Below the pieces are notes generated by a model that was not told the DNA's origin, did not search any database, and saw only the letters and a list, made by a program, of their open reading frames with translations. The translations under genes and the position numbers were made by a program. Positions 1 to 9,178 of a stretch of 64,000 nt of DNA are shown here, in pieces. The first letter of the stretch is position 1; each line of letters opens with the position of its first letter. This stretch comes from an uncultured Planktomarina sp. (GTDB lineage Bacteria > Pseudomonadota > Alphaproteobacteria > Rhodobacterales > Rhodobacteraceae): NCBI GenBank assembly GCA_905182455.1, contig CAJJBJ010000002.1:372001-436000 (forward strand). The letters run 5' to 3'.

Positions 1-1356
1 GCCATTGACGGCCATGATCCTGAAGCCATTGATGCAGCCCTAAGTGCGGCGCGCAAGACCAAAAAACCCTCAATGATTGCCTGCAAAACCCACATCGCCT
101 TGGGCCATGCGGCGCAAGACACGTCCAAAGGCCACGGCGCTTTGACCGATGTGGGACAATTGGCCGATGCTAAATCAGCCTATGGTTGGAAACACGGCGC
201 GTTTGAAATACCCACCGATGTGAAATCCGCATGGGAAGCCATCGGCGCCCGCGGTGCCTCCGAACGCGTCGAATGGGACGCACGTTTTGCTGGACTGCCC
301 AGCTCCCGCCAAGCTCAGTTCAACCGCGTATTTGCCGGGGAGGCTCCTAAAAAACTCGGTGTCGTTATCCGCGCTATGAAAAAAGATGCAGCGGAGACCC
401 TGCCAAAGATGGCCACACGTTCAGCGTCAGAGAACACATTGAAAGTGGTCAACCCAGTGATGACCGAAACCGTGGGCGGCTCAGCCGATCTCACCGGATC
501 CAACAACACAAAGACTGAAGATATGGGCATTTTTGATCCAGATAACCGGGCCGGCCGCTATATCTATTTTGGCATCCGTGAGCACGGCATGGCAGCAGCG
601 CTGAATGGCATGGCGCTGCACGGCGGCATTCGCCCATACGGCGGCACATTTATGTGTTTCACCGACTATGCCCGCGGTGCGATGCGTCTGTCGGCTTTGA
701 TGGGCGTTCCAACGGTTTATGTCATGACCCATGATTCCATCGGACTTGGCGAAGATGGCCCAACCCACCAACCGGTCGAGCATCTGGCAATTTCCCGCGC
801 GACGCCAAATACTTTAGTGTTCCGCCCTGCAGATGTCACCGAAACAGCTGAAGCTTGGGAAGTGGCATTGAGCCAACCCAGAACCCCGACTGTGATGGCT
901 CTGTCACGTCAAGGCGTGCCTGCGGTGCGTACCGAGTATAGGTCAGCAAACCTAAGCGCACGCGGCGCATATGTTTTGGTAGAAGCCACAGGCAAACGCC
1001 AAGCCATTTTGATGGCTACGGGCACTGAAGTATCCTTGGCCATGCAGGCCCACGAGATACTGGAAGCCCAAGGCATCGGCACACGGGTTGTTTCCATGCC
1101 CTGCATGGAGCTGTTTGCACAACAAAATGACGCGTACCGGAAGCGCATTTTGCCCGGTGGTCCTGTGCGTGTGGCTGTGGAAGCGGCTGTGCGTATGGGC
1201 TGGGATCAATGGCTTTTGGGCGAGCGTGGGCGCGAGGCCAAAGCAGGCTTTATCGGCATGACAGGCTTTGGCGCCTCAGCCCCTGCGGACCGCCTGTACA
1301 AAGAGTTTGGAATCACTGCTGAAGCTATCGTCGAAAAAGTGAAATCGTTGCTCTAA
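1..1356 (+). CDS. tkt: Transketolase, C-terminal two thirds (5' end outside window)
   Basis: The frame is open from the first base, so the N-terminus lies upstream of the window; about 451 of the usual 660-670 residues are present. Transketolase is the thiamine-diphosphate enzyme that moves two-carbon ketol units in the pentose phosphate pathway. The segment begins in the DGHD region of the thiamine-binding domain and continues through the pyrimidine-binding domain (GIREHGM near window residue 187, [15 protein letters not shown] near 245) and the C-terminal domain. A hairpin with a T-tract follows the stop codon. Two GAPDH genes lie downstream, giving the tkt-gap-gap order common in Rhodobacteraceae. 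The identity is firm; only the start is missing. Confidence 0.96.
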   Translation, partial: AIDGHDPEAIDAALSAARKTKKPSMIACKTHIALGHAAQDTSKGHGALTDVGQLADAKSAYGWKHGAFEIPTDVKSAWEAIGARGASERVEWDARFAGLPSSRQAQFNRVFAGEAPKKLGVVIRAMKKDAAETLPKMATRSASENTLKVVNPVMTETVGGSADLTGSNNTKTEDMGIFDPDNRAGRYIYFGIREHGMAAALNGMALHGGIRPYGGTFMCFTDYARGAMRLSALMGVPTVYVMTHDSIGLGEDGPTHQPVEHLAISRATPNTLVFRPADVTETAEAWEVALSQPRTPTVMALSRQGVPAVRTEYRSANLSARGAYVLVEATGKRQAILMATGTEVSLAMQAHEILEAQGIGTRVVSMPCMELFAQQNDAYRKRILPGGPVRVAVEAAVRMGWDQWLLGERGREAKAGFIGMTGFGASAPADRLYKEFGITAEAIVEKVKSLL

Positions 1357-1362
1357 AAATCC

Positions 1363-1391
1363 AAAGGCTGCGGCAATGTCGCAGCCTTTTC
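1363..1391 (+). terminator. Rho-independent terminator after tkt
   Basis: Arms AAAGGCTGCG and CGCAGCCTTT enclose a seven-base loop and run into a TTTT tract, seven bases after the tkt stop codon. It separates tkt from the gap promoter. Confidence 0.85.
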
Positions 1392-1429
1392 GTTAAGTTT
1401 CGACTCTTACACCAAACTGTTACGCAAGC

Positions 1430-1461
1430 AGTTATCGCTAACAGAAATGTTTCCGCTAACA
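1430..1461. promoter_or_regulatory. Two LacI-type palindromes upstream of first gap gene
   Basis: AGTTATCGCTAACA (1430-1443) and TGTTTCCGCTAACA (1448-1461) are inverted repeats centred on CG, with centres 18 bp apart. The shape TGNTANCGNTANCA with a central CG is typical of LacI-family operators. A related site lies before the second gap gene. Control by a CceR/PckR-like central-carbon regulator is an inference; the regulator is not in the window. Confidence 0.5.
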
Positions 1462-1545
1462 AGCTGAAAATCAGATAGTTTTGAACTTTCTTTACCGCAC
1501 CACCCTTGTTAGGTCCTCAATAGAATCTGTTCAGGGGTGATGATC

Positions 1546-2547
1546 GTGGTTGTAAAAATTGGTATCAATGGTTTCGGCCGCATCGGTCGCTGCATCTTAG
1601 CTCATATCGTTGAAAGTAGCCGTACGGATGTGCAGGTTGTTAAGATCAACGCAACTGGTCCAATAGAAACCAGCGCCCATTTGATGCGCTACGACAGCGT
1701 TCATGGCCGCTTTGCTAGTGAAATTATCGTTGGCGACGGCACACTCGATCTTGGCCTTGGGCCGATCAAAATGTTTTCAACCTACAATCCAAACGAATTG
1801 GATTGGTCCGGAGTTGATGTGGTTTTGGAATGTACAGGCAATTTTAACGATGGTGAGACCGCAAAGGTTCACCTTGCCCAAGGAGCCAAAAAGGTTCTGA
1901 TCTCAGCACCCGCCACCAATGTAGACCGCACCATCGTTTTGGGCGCCAACGAGCATATGCTACGGCGCAGCGACACAATAATTTCTAATGGCTCTTGCAC
2001 CACCAATTGCCTGGCACCTCTGGTCAAAGCCCTCAATGACACTATTGGCATTGAACGTGGGATCATGACCACCATTCATAGCTACACAGGCGACCAACCG
2101 ACCTTGGATCGCCGCCATAGCGATCTTTACCGCGCCCGTGCAGCCGCTATGGCTCTGATCCCTACATCTACCGGTGCAGCTAAGGCTCTGGGCGAAGTCC
2201 TGCCTGAAATGGCCGGAAAATTGGACGGTACGGCCATTCGCGTGCCCACGCCAAATGTTTCCTGTGTGGATCTGACATTTGAGGCCTCGCGTCCAGTGAC
2301 CGTACAAGAGGTCAATGCCGCCATCGAAGCTGCGGCCTCGGGTCCTATGGCCGGCATCCTCGCCTATGATCCCGCTCCAAAAGTGTCCATAGATTTCAAT
2401 CATACAACACAATCATCAATTTTTGCCCCAGAACAAACCAAAGTGATTGGCGGAACAACGGTGCGTGTACTATCGTGGTATGATAATGAATGGGGCTTTT
2501 CCGTGCGTATGGCTGATTTAGCCGCTAAAATGGGACAGCCCACGTAA
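1546..2547 (+). CDS. gap: Glyceraldehyde-3-phosphate dehydrogenase, GapB-like paralogue
   Basis: This protein has the Rossmann motif GINGFGRIGR at the N-terminus, the catalytic cysteine in SNGSCTTNCLAP and the C-terminal WYDNEWGFS, so it is a complete GAPDH of about 333 residues. After the second beta strand it reads INATGPIETSAHL, lacking the aspartate of NAD-specific enzymes (IND in the neighbouring paralogue). NADP-using gluconeogenic GapB enzymes have a similar INAS-type sequence, so NADP preference is inferred. The frame opens with GTG at 1537 and ATG at 1540, but AGGGG at 1533-1537 sits at good distance from the GTG at 1546, which I prefer. Two LacI-type palindromes precede the gene. 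Confidence 0.93.
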   Translation: MVVKIGINGFGRIGRCILAHIVESSRTDVQVVKINATGPIETSAHLMRYDSVHGRFASEIIVGDGTLDLGLGPIKMFSTYNPNELDWSGVDVVLECTGNFNDGETAKVHLAQGAKKVLISAPATNVDRTIVLGANEHMLRRSDTIISNGSCTTNCLAPLVKALNDTIGIERGIMTTIHSYTGDQPTLDRRHSDLYRARAAAMALIPTSTGAAKALGEVLPEMAGKLDGTAIRVPTPNVSCVDLTFEASRPVTVQEVNAAIEAAASGPMAGILAYDPAPKVSIDFNHTTQSSIFAPEQTKVIGGTTVRVLSWYDNEWGFSVRMADLAAKMGQPT

Positions 2548-2736
2548 GTAGGAAATGCAGTGACCCCGCGGCCTATCCCTTTACTACGCTATCAACTTAA
2601 TTGCGGCCGTCACAGCTGATATCTCCTTAAATGACGGCATAGCTTTAGTGTTTATCGGTCAAAAATTTGTGGATTTTATCGAGTACATCGTCTTTTGGAG
2701 ATAGTCTGGGCTGTTGACTTTCTGTTGTCCTTATGA

Positions 2737-2750
2737 TGTTAGCGCTATCA
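2737..2750. promoter_or_regulatory. LacI-type palindrome upstream of second gap gene
   Basis: TGTTAGCGCTATCA is an inverted repeat centred on CG, matching the pair of sites before the first gap gene. It lies 18 bases downstream of a TTGACT that could serve as a -35 box, so a bound repressor would overlap the -10 region or transcription start. The whole 225-base gap between the two gap genes shows no coding frame. Confidence 0.5.
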
Positions 2751-2772
2751 ACAATTGGGGCAGGACACTTAT

Positions 2773-3780
2773 ATGACATTAAAAGTAGCAATCAATGGAT
2801 TTGGCCGCATTGGGCGGAATGTACTCAGAGCAATCATCGAATCTGGTCGTACAGATATTGAAGTGATCGCAATTAATGATTTGGGCTCAGTTAAAAACAA
2901 CGCCCATTTGTTGAAATATGATTCCGTTCATGGACGCTTTCCTGCGGTTGTGACTGTGGGCGAAGATTTCATTGATGTAAGCAAAGGTCCGATCCGTGTC
3001 ACCGCCATGCGCAATCCTGCCGATTTGCCTTGGGCTGATGTTGATGTAGTGATGGAATGCACCGGCATTTTCACCTCAAAAGCCGCCTGTCAGGCTTATC
3101 TCGACAATGGCTCATCGCGGGTATTGATCTCTGCTCCTGGAAAGGATGCAGATAAAACAATTGTTTACGGTGTAAACCACGACACATTGACCACCAATGA
3201 TTTAATCGTTTCAAACGCCTCATGCACCACCAACTGTTTGGCCCCAATTGCCAAGGTTTTGCATGAAAACATCGGCATCAAGCGCGGCTTAATGACCACA
3301 ATTCACAGCTACACAGGCGATCAACCGACTTTGGACCGCACCCATAGCGATCTTTACCGCGGGCGCGCTGCTGCTCTGTCGATGATCCCCACCACAACCG
3401 GCGCCGCCAAGGCTGTGGGTCTGGTGCTGCCAGAGTTGAACGGCAAGTTGGACGGAGTGGCGATGCGCGTGCCAACGCCTAATGTTTCTGCAGTTGATCT
3501 GACCTTTGAAGCGGGCCGTCATACGGATATCGCTGAGATCACCGCGATGATGAGGCAAGCAGCTGAGGGTCCACTCAAAGGCGTTTTGGATGTAATTGAC
3601 GAGCCACTGGTGTCTTCAGATTTCAACCATGATCCGCATTCTTCAGTCTTTCACGCCGATCAAACCTTGATCATGGGCGGTGATATGGTGCGGATTCTGT
3701 CATGGTATGACAATGAATGGGCTTTCTCAAACCGCATGGCCGATACGGCCGTTGCAATAGGTAAATTGATCAAACACTAA
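2773..3780 (+). CDS. gap: Glyceraldehyde-3-phosphate dehydrogenase, NAD-type paralogue
   Basis: This second GAPDH (335 residues) oxidises glyceraldehyde 3-phosphate to 1,3-bisphosphoglycerate. It shows AINGFGRIGRN at residues 6-16, the NAD-selecting aspartate in AINDLGSVKNNAHL, the catalytic cysteine in SNASCTTNCLAP and WYDNEWAFSN near the end. The frame extends upstream to a TTG at 2755, but ATG 2773 has AGGA seven bases ahead and gives the family's MTLKVAINGF start. The retained aspartate contrasts with the upstream paralogue, suggesting a division between NAD-linked glycolytic and NADP-linked use; the division is inferred. The gene ends ten bases from the convergent coaD. Confidence 0.95.
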   Translation: MTLKVAINGFGRIGRNVLRAIIESGRTDIEVIAINDLGSVKNNAHLLKYDSVHGRFPAVVTVGEDFIDVSKGPIRVTAMRNPADLPWADVDVVMECTGIFTSKAACQAYLDNGSSRVLISAPGKDADKTIVYGVNHDTLTTNDLIVSNASCTTNCLAPIAKVLHENIGIKRGLMTTIHSYTGDQPTLDRTHSDLYRGRAAALSMIPTTTGAAKAVGLVLPELNGKLDGVAMRVPTPNVSAVDLTFEAGRHTDIAEITAMMRQAAEGPLKGVLDVIDEPLVSSDFNHDPHSSVFHADQTLIMGGDMVRILSWYDNEWAFSNRMADTAVAIGKLIKH

Positions 3781-3790
3781 AGTTAAGTCG

Positions 3791-4285
3791 CTAGGTATGC
3801 AGGCGGTCCTTCAGGGCCGCCTCAATCTCTGGTGTCACAAATTTCGACACATCCCCTCCTAAGCGACAAATTTCTTTGACCAGCTTAGAGGCAATTGCCT
3901 GATGTTGCGCTTCGGCCATTAAAAACACTGTTTCAATGCTGGAATCCAATTGCCGGTTCATGCCAACCATCTGATATTCATATTCGAAATCAGCCACAGC
4001 GCGCAGGCCGCGCAAAATGATGCCAGCCCCAACATCGCGCGCACAATCAATCAGCAGATTTTCGAACGGATGCACCACAATCTCAGTGCCGGTTTCTGCA
4101 TTCAGGCGCCGAGCTTCCGCTTTGATCATTGCCACACGTTCATCCAGATCAAACAAGGGCCCCTTATCGCGGTTGATGGCAACGCCGATCACCAAGCGAT
4201 CTACCAAGGCGCAGCCGCGACGGATGATATCAATGTGACCAAGGGTAATAGGATCAAATGTTCCGGGATAAAGGCCTGTGCGCAT
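3791..4285 (-). CDS. coaD: Phosphopantetheine adenylyltransferase
   Basis: CoaD transfers AMP from ATP to 4'-phosphopantetheine, the penultimate step of coenzyme A synthesis. The 164-residue length is normal for the family. The nucleotidyltransferase start GLYPGTFDPITLGHIDII carries the TxGH ATP-binding motif near residue 15, and GIILRGLRAVADFEYE near residue 88 is the conserved pantetheine-binding segment. It lies 88 bases downstream of the LysR gene on the same strand and is convergent with gap. A strong GC hairpin (3801-3820) lies inside its last codons. The identity is secure. Confidence 0.96.
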   Translation of the reverse strand: MRTGLYPGTFDPITLGHIDIIRRGCALVDRLVIGVAINRDKGPLFDLDERVAMIKAEARRLNAETGTEIVVHPFENLLIDCARDVGAGIILRGLRAVADFEYEYQMVGMNRQLDSSIETVFLMAEAQHQAIASKLVKEICRLGGDVSKFVTPEIEAALKDRLHT

Positions 4286-4373
4286 CTAGTGTTCTCCGAT
4301 TTGATGCTGCTAACAAGCCATATTTCACGAGAATTGCAAGCGCGTGGCAGCGCTAATCTGAAAATAACCAGCC

Positions 4374-5273
4374 TTAGCCATTGGCCAAAGTTTCCAATCG
4401 CGAAATTTCGTCCCGGATTCCAGACAAAAGCACCTCTGCAAAGAGGTTAAGCCGTCGGTTGCGCCTATCATCAGCAGAGCAAATTAAAAAGAAGCTGCGG
4501 GTTAAGGACAGTTGATCCATCAAAATACGTCGCAACTCCGGTGCAAAGGGCAAGGCAAAATCATGCACGATGCCCACCCCTGCCCCTTGGCGCAGCAGGT
4601 TCATCTGTACCGAGATTGAATTTGACGCCAACTGCACTCTGCGTAGATCCAAAGGCTCCAGATAATCCAACTCTTTGTCAAAAATCATGTCCTGAACATA
4701 GCCCACCATCGGCAAGCCACGAAGATCGTTGAGGCTTTTTGGCTTTTTGAACTTATCCCACAGTGCTACCGAGGCTGCCAGATGCAGCCGGTAATCTGCA
4801 ATTTTTTGCACAACGAGGCGCCCCGCCGTAGGTTGACTAACCCCAATGGCCATATCCGCTTCGCGCCGTGTGAGGTTGAACACCCGCGGCAGCGCTACTA
4901 TTTGAATGTCTAACTCTGGATAATCCTTGGTAATTTGACCGCATACCTGCGGCAATAGAAAATTGGCGCAGCCATCCGGAGCACCAATGCGAATTTGCCC
5001 GGTTAAGCCTTCGCCGTCACCACGCAGCGTCCCAAGCCCCGCATTCAAGGATGATTGCGCCGCATCCACATGGGCCAACAACCCGTGCCCGGCTTCGGTC
5101 AACTCATAGCCCTTGGGTGATTTGGAGAATAACGGCGTAGCATGAACCATTTCCAATCGGGCAATACGCCGACTGACCGTGGCAGGGTCAATTTTCAGCA
5201 CTTGCGCCGCAATTGTAAGGCTCCCCGCCTGCGCCACTGCCAGAAATATTCGCAGATCATCCCAGTTTTCCAT
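4374..5273 (-). CDS. LysR-family transcriptional regulator
   Basis: The protein has 299 residues with the LysR layout: an N-terminal winged helix-turn-helix (WDDLRIFLAVAQAGSLTIAA, then PATVSRRIARLE near residues 30-41) and a C-terminal effector-binding domain. I start it at ATG 5273, preceded by AGGGG, rather than at the longer in-frame ATG at 5294. It is divergent from mmsA with 96 bases between them, the classic arrangement in which a LysR protein controls its neighbour. Control of the valine-catabolic cluster is therefore inferred; the effector is unknown. Confidence 0.9.
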   Translation of the reverse strand: MENWDDLRIFLAVAQAGSLTIAAQVLKIDPATVSRRIARLEMVHATPLFSKSPKGYELTEAGHGLLAHVDAAQSSLNAGLGTLRGDGEGLTGQIRIGAPDGCANFLLPQVCGQITKDYPELDIQIVALPRVFNLTRREADMAIGVSQPTAGRLVVQKIADYRLHLAASVALWDKFKKPKSLNDLRGLPMVGYVQDMIFDKELDYLEPLDLRRVQLASNSISVQMNLLRQGAGVGIVHDFALPFAPELRRILMDQLSLTRSFFLICSADDRRNRRLNLFAEVLLSGIRDEISRLETLANG

Positions 5274-5369
5274 AATACCCCTGCATTTTTGCAATTTGAT
5301 TTTGGATTATTTCCCCTTTTATTTACATAAATGCAAGATTAAACAGAGTTAAACCTTAGGAGAACCCCC
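5274..5369. promoter_or_regulatory. Divergent control region between LysR gene and mmsA
   Basis: This AT-rich spacer holds TGCATTTTTGCA (two TGCA arms) next to the LysR start and a further ATGCAA on the mmsA side, giving T-N11-A type candidate LysR boxes. AGGAG seven bases before the mmsA ATG is its ribosome-binding site. No protein-binding data can be read from the sequence. Confidence 0.4.
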
Positions 5370-6871
5370 ATGCAAGAACTCACCCACTATATCAATGGCG
5401 CCCATGTGAAGGGCACATCTGGCCGTTTCGCCGATGTCTACAATCCAGCAACCGGCGAAGTTCAGGCCACTGTGCCTTTGGCCAATGGCGCCGAAATGGA
5501 TCAAGCCGTGGCATTTGCCGCCGCAGCCCAACCCGCTTGGGCCTGCTGTAAATCCACAGCGCCGCGCCCGCGTGTTGATGAAGTTCGTAGATCTTTTGAA
5601 CCGCGACATGGAAAAATTGGCTGAGGCTTTAAGCCGCGAACATGGCAAAACCATCCCAGACGCCAAAGGTGACGTTATTCGGGGTTTGGAAGTCGTTGAA
5701 TATTGCATCGGCGCGCCACAATTGCTGAAAGGTGAATATACCGATAGCGCGGGCCCCGGTATCGATATGTACTCAATGCGTCAAGCCTTGGGTGTGACCG
5801 CAGGTATTACGCCGTTCAACTTCCCAGCCATGATCCCAATGTGGATGTTCGCCCCGGCGATTGCTTGTGGCAATGCGTTCATTCTCAAACCATCTGAGCG
5901 CGACCCATCGGTGCCTTTAATGCTGGCTGAATTGTTCGAAGAAGCTGGATTGCCTAAGGGTATTTTGCAGGTTGTGAACGGTGACAAAGAAGCTGTGGAT
6001 GCAATCTTGCATCACGATGTGATTCAATCCATCGGCTTTGTGGGTTCAACACCAATTGCCGAATATATCTATGCGACCGGTTGTGCTGAAGGCAAACGCG
6101 TTCAGTGTTTTGGCGGCGCCAAAAACCACATGATCATCATGCCCGATGCCGACATGGACCAAGCAGCTGATGCGCTTCTGGGCGCCGGTTACGGTGCGGC
6201 AGGCGAACGCTGCATGGCAATTTCAGTGGCCGTGCCTGTAGGCGATGACACAGCGGACCGCTTGCTGGCCAAACTGATCCCACGCGTGGAAGCGCTGAAG
6301 GTTGGTCCTTATACGTCTGGCAATGATGTGGATTATGGCCCGGTTGTGACAGCTGCCGCCAAAGCCAATATTGAGCGTTTGGTACAAACTGGTATCGATC
6401 AAGGCGCTAATTTGGTAGTGGATGGTCGCGACTTTAATCTTCAAGGTTATGAAGACGGTTTCTTCGTTGGTGCGCATTTGTTCGACAATGTCACCAAGGA
6501 CATGGACATCTACAAATACGAGATCTTTGGCCCAGTACTTTCAACGGTGCGTGCTGAAAACCTATGAAGAGGCGCTCGGCCTTGCCATGGATCACGAATA
6601 TGGTAACGGCACCGCCATTTTCACCCGTGATGGCGACACCGCGCGTGACTTTGCGAACCGCGTCAATGTGGGCATGATCGGCATCAACGTGCCAATTCCG
6701 GTGCCTTTGGCCTATCACACCTTTGGCGGTTGGAAAAAATCTGTGTTTGGCGATCTCAACCAGCATGGTCCAGATGCATTCAAATTCTACACACGCACTA
6801 AAACTGTGACCGCACGCTGGCCATCAGGCACCAAAGAAGGCGGAGAATTCAGCATTCCGCTGATGGAATAA
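5370..6871 (+). CDS. mmsA: Methylmalonate-semialdehyde dehydrogenase, frame broken twice as read
   Basis: MmsA converts (methyl)malonate semialdehyde to propionyl- or acetyl-CoA at the end of valine catabolism. Joined, the three frame segments give a normal protein of about 500 residues, with FNFPAMIPMWM, SERDPSVP and the active-site cysteine in GAAGERCMA. Two single-base insertions break it: an extra T at 5544 (GCC-T-GCT, where family members read AWAAVNPQRRAR) and an extra A in the AAAA run at 6557-6560 (restoring VRAETYEEAL). All conserved residues are intact outside the breaks, which favours recent loss or sequence error over old decay. A GC-rich terminator follows. Confidence 0.92.
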
Positions 6872-6890
6872 CCACTCTTTCATGACATTT

Positions 6891-6914
6891 CGGGGCCCTG
6901 CGGGGCCCCGGTTT
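6891..6914 (+). terminator. Rho-independent terminator after mmsA
   Basis: CGGGGCCC and GGGCCCCG form an eight-base GC stem with a four-base loop, followed by GTTT. The T-tract is short but the stem is very strong; it would insulate mmsA from the acyl-CoA dehydrogenase gene. Confidence 0.7.
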
Positions 6915-7003
6915 CCAGACAATACAGCTGACAAGAAAGGGAGCTAGGTTCCTGCCTCGGGATTTGGTTCACTTGCCACATAAGCAACCACAGGACCGCA
7001 CCC

Positions 7004-8140
7004 ATGGATTTTTCCCTTTCCGACGAACAAACCGCCATTTTTGATATGGCCCGCGATTTCGGCGCCACCCATATCGCCCCCTTTGCGCGCGATTGGGAAA
7101 CAGCTGGTGAAATTCCAAAAACTCTTTGGCCACAATTGGCAGAACTGGGGTTCGGCGGGCTTTATGTGCGCGAGCAAAGCGGTGGATCAGGTCTGACCAG
7201 GCTGGATGCAACCTTAGTCTTTGAAGCACTATCTATGGCCTGCCCTTCGGTAGCGGCGTTTTTATCAATCCATAATATGTGCGCCGCGATGATCGATAAG
7301 TTTGGCGCCGAAGATTTGCGCGCCAAATATCTGCCCAAGGCGCTGAACATGGAGATGTTCTTCTCCTATTGCCTCACCGAACCAGGCTCAGGCTCCGATG
7401 CAGCGGCCCTTAAAACCAAAGCGGTGAAATCCAACACAGATTACAGCCTCACCGGCACCAAAGCCTTCATCTCTGGAGGCGGCTATTCTGACGCCTATAT
7501 CATCATGGCGCGCACCGGCGATGACAGCCCCAAGGGCATAACGGCCTTGATTGTTGAGGATGGCACTCAGGGCCTGTCCTTTGGCTGTTTGGAAGATAAA
7601 ATGGGCTGGCGCTCGCAACCCACGCGACAGGTGCAACTCGACGATTGCAAAACGCCGATCGAGAACCTGCTCGGTGAAGAGGGTCGTGGATTCTCTTATG
7701 CCATGGCCGGACTTGATGGTGGGCGGCTTAATATCGCGGCCTGCTCACTCGGTGCAGCCCAACAGGCCTTTGACCAAACGCGCGCATATATGGCGGAGCG
7801 TAAGGCCTTCGGGAAATCCATCGATCAATTCCAAGCTCTGCAATTTCGCCTCGCGGATATGGAGATTGAGCTACAATCTGGCCGTACTTTCTTGCGGCAG
7901 GCGGCGTGGAAGCTGGACAACGGCGCGTCAGACGCCACGCATTTCTGCGCCATGGCCAAAAAATTGGTTACGGATATGGGAAGCAAAGTGGCCAATGATT
8001 GCCTGCAATTGCACGGTGGCTATGGCTATTTGGCCGACTACGGCATCGAAAAAACCGTACGCGATTTGCGGGTGCATCAGATTTTGGAAGGCACCAATGA
8101 GATTATGCGGGTGATCGTGGCGCGGGGTCTCAACTCATGA
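7004..8140 (+). CDS. Acyl-CoA dehydrogenase, probably isobutyryl-CoA dehydrogenase
   Basis: This flavoprotein of 378 residues has the acyl-CoA dehydrogenase layout: an N-terminal helical domain, CLTEPGSGSDAAA near residue 125 for flavin and substrate contact, and LHGGYGYLADYGIEKTVRDLR followed by LEGTNEIMR, whose glutamate is the catalytic base. It sits with hydroxyisobutyryl-CoA hydrolase and the mms genes, which points to isobutyryl-CoA as substrate in valine breakdown; the substrate is inferred from context. Its stop codon overlaps the next start by four bases (ATGA), so the two are translationally coupled. Confidence 0.9.
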   Translation: MDFSLSDEQTAIFDMARDFGATHIAPFARDWETAGEIPKTLWPQLAELGFGGLYVREQSGGSGLTRLDATLVFEALSMACPSVAAFLSIHNMCAAMIDKFGAEDLRAKYLPKALNMEMFFSYCLTEPGSGSDAAALKTKAVKSNTDYSLTGTKAFISGGGYSDAYIIMARTGDDSPKGITALIVEDGTQGLSFGCLEDKMGWRSQPTRQVQLDDCKTPIENLLGEEGRGFSYAMAGLDGGRLNIAACSLGAAQQAFDQTRAYMAERKAFGKSIDQFQALQFRLADMEIELQSGRTFLRQAAWKLDNGASDATHFCAMAKKLVTDMGSKVANDCLQLHGGYGYLADYGIEKTVRDLRVHQILEGTNEIMRVIVARGLNS

Positions 8141-9174
8141 GCGACCTGATTGCTCGAATTGACGGGACTGCGGGGCGCATCACTCTCAACCGCCCCGACG
8201 CTCTGAATGCGCTCACCTATGATATGTGTTTGGAGATCGAATCCCTGCTTGATCTTTGGGAAGCAAATCCAAACGTGTCCCTGATTATCTTTGATGCGGC
8301 CGGCGACCGCGCGTTTTGTGCAGGCGGCGACATCACAATGATGTATGCCACCGCCGAAGTCGGTGACTTCGAATATGGGCGCAAGTTCTGGACCGATGAA
8401 TATCGCCTCAATGCCAAGCTGGCCACCTGCCCCAAACCGATAGTCAGCTTTCTGCATGGCTTCACCATGGGAGGCGGTGTGGGCCTTGGATGCCATGTGC
8501 CGCATCGTGTGGTCTGTGAAAACAGTCAAATCGCCATGCCGGAATGCGGAATCGGCTTGGTCCCGGATGCGGGCGGCTCGCTGCTGCTGGCCCGCGCACC
8601 GGGGCGGTTTGGCGAGTATTTGGGCACCACCACCAGTCGAATGGGCCCTGCGGATGCAATTTTCGTGGGCTTTGCGGATCATTTCATCCTGCAAGAGCAC
8701 TGGGGCGCAGTCATCCAATCGCTTTGCGACACCGGCAGCACAGAAGCTCTGGAAAGCTTCGCACAGGATCCCAGCCCTGCGCCGCTGATGGCGATTGAGG
8801 CCGAGGTCACAGAGTTTTTTCGCGGTGAGTATTTCGGTGATATTGTGATCAATCTTCAACATGCTGGCGGTGATTTTGCGACCAAGACCCTTAAAAAATT
8901 ATCCAGATCCTCGCCTTTGGCCATGGCCGCCACCATTGAGATGATTCACCGCGTCCGGGGCTTAGATGACATCGTGCGCGCTTTAGAGATGGAATACCGC
9001 TTCACCTACCGCGCGGCCGAACAAGGTGATTTCATCGAAGGCATCCGCGCCATGGTCATCGACAAAGACAAAAGTCCCAAGTGGCAACACAGCTTGACCG
9101 AGTCCTTGCTGCCCGCAGCCAGCGCGATGCTGCGCCCCCTTGGGGCAAATTCCCTAAACCTCACGGAGACATAA
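8137..9174 (+). CDS. 3-hydroxyisobutyryl-CoA hydrolase (enoyl-CoA hydratase/isomerase family)
   Basis: The 345-residue length and sequence match the HIBYL-CoA hydrolase branch of the crotonase superfamily, which is longer than ordinary enoyl-CoA hydratases. FCAGGDITMMY near residue 63 and HGFTMGGGVGLG near 107 build the oxyanion hole, and MPECGIGLVPDAGG near 133 carries the catalytic glutamate and aspartate positions. It releases free 3-hydroxyisobutyrate, the substrate of MmsB encoded four bases downstream. The start overlaps the acyl-CoA dehydrogenase stop by four bases. Confidence 0.9.
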   Translation: MSDLIARIDGTAGRITLNRPDALNALTYDMCLEIESLLDLWEANPNVSLIIFDAAGDRAFCAGGDITMMYATAEVGDFEYGRKFWTDEYRLNAKLATCPKPIVSFLHGFTMGGGVGLGCHVPHRVVCENSQIAMPECGIGLVPDAGGSLLLARAPGRFGEYLGTTTSRMGPADAIFVGFADHFILQEHWGAVIQSLCDTGSTEALESFAQDPSPAPLMAIEAEVTEFFRGEYFGDIVINLQHAGGDFATKTLKKLSRSSPLAMAATIEMIHRVRGLDDIVRALEMEYRFTYRAAEQGDFIEGIRAMVIDKDKSPKWQHSLTESLLPAASAMLRPLGANSLNLTET

Positions 9175-9178
9175 TAAG

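Noticed and set aside
3801-3820. Strong GC hairpin (GGCGGTCC/GGGCCGCC) downstream of gap
   Set aside because: It lies inside the coaD coding sequence and has no T-tract after it, so I do not call it a terminator for gap.
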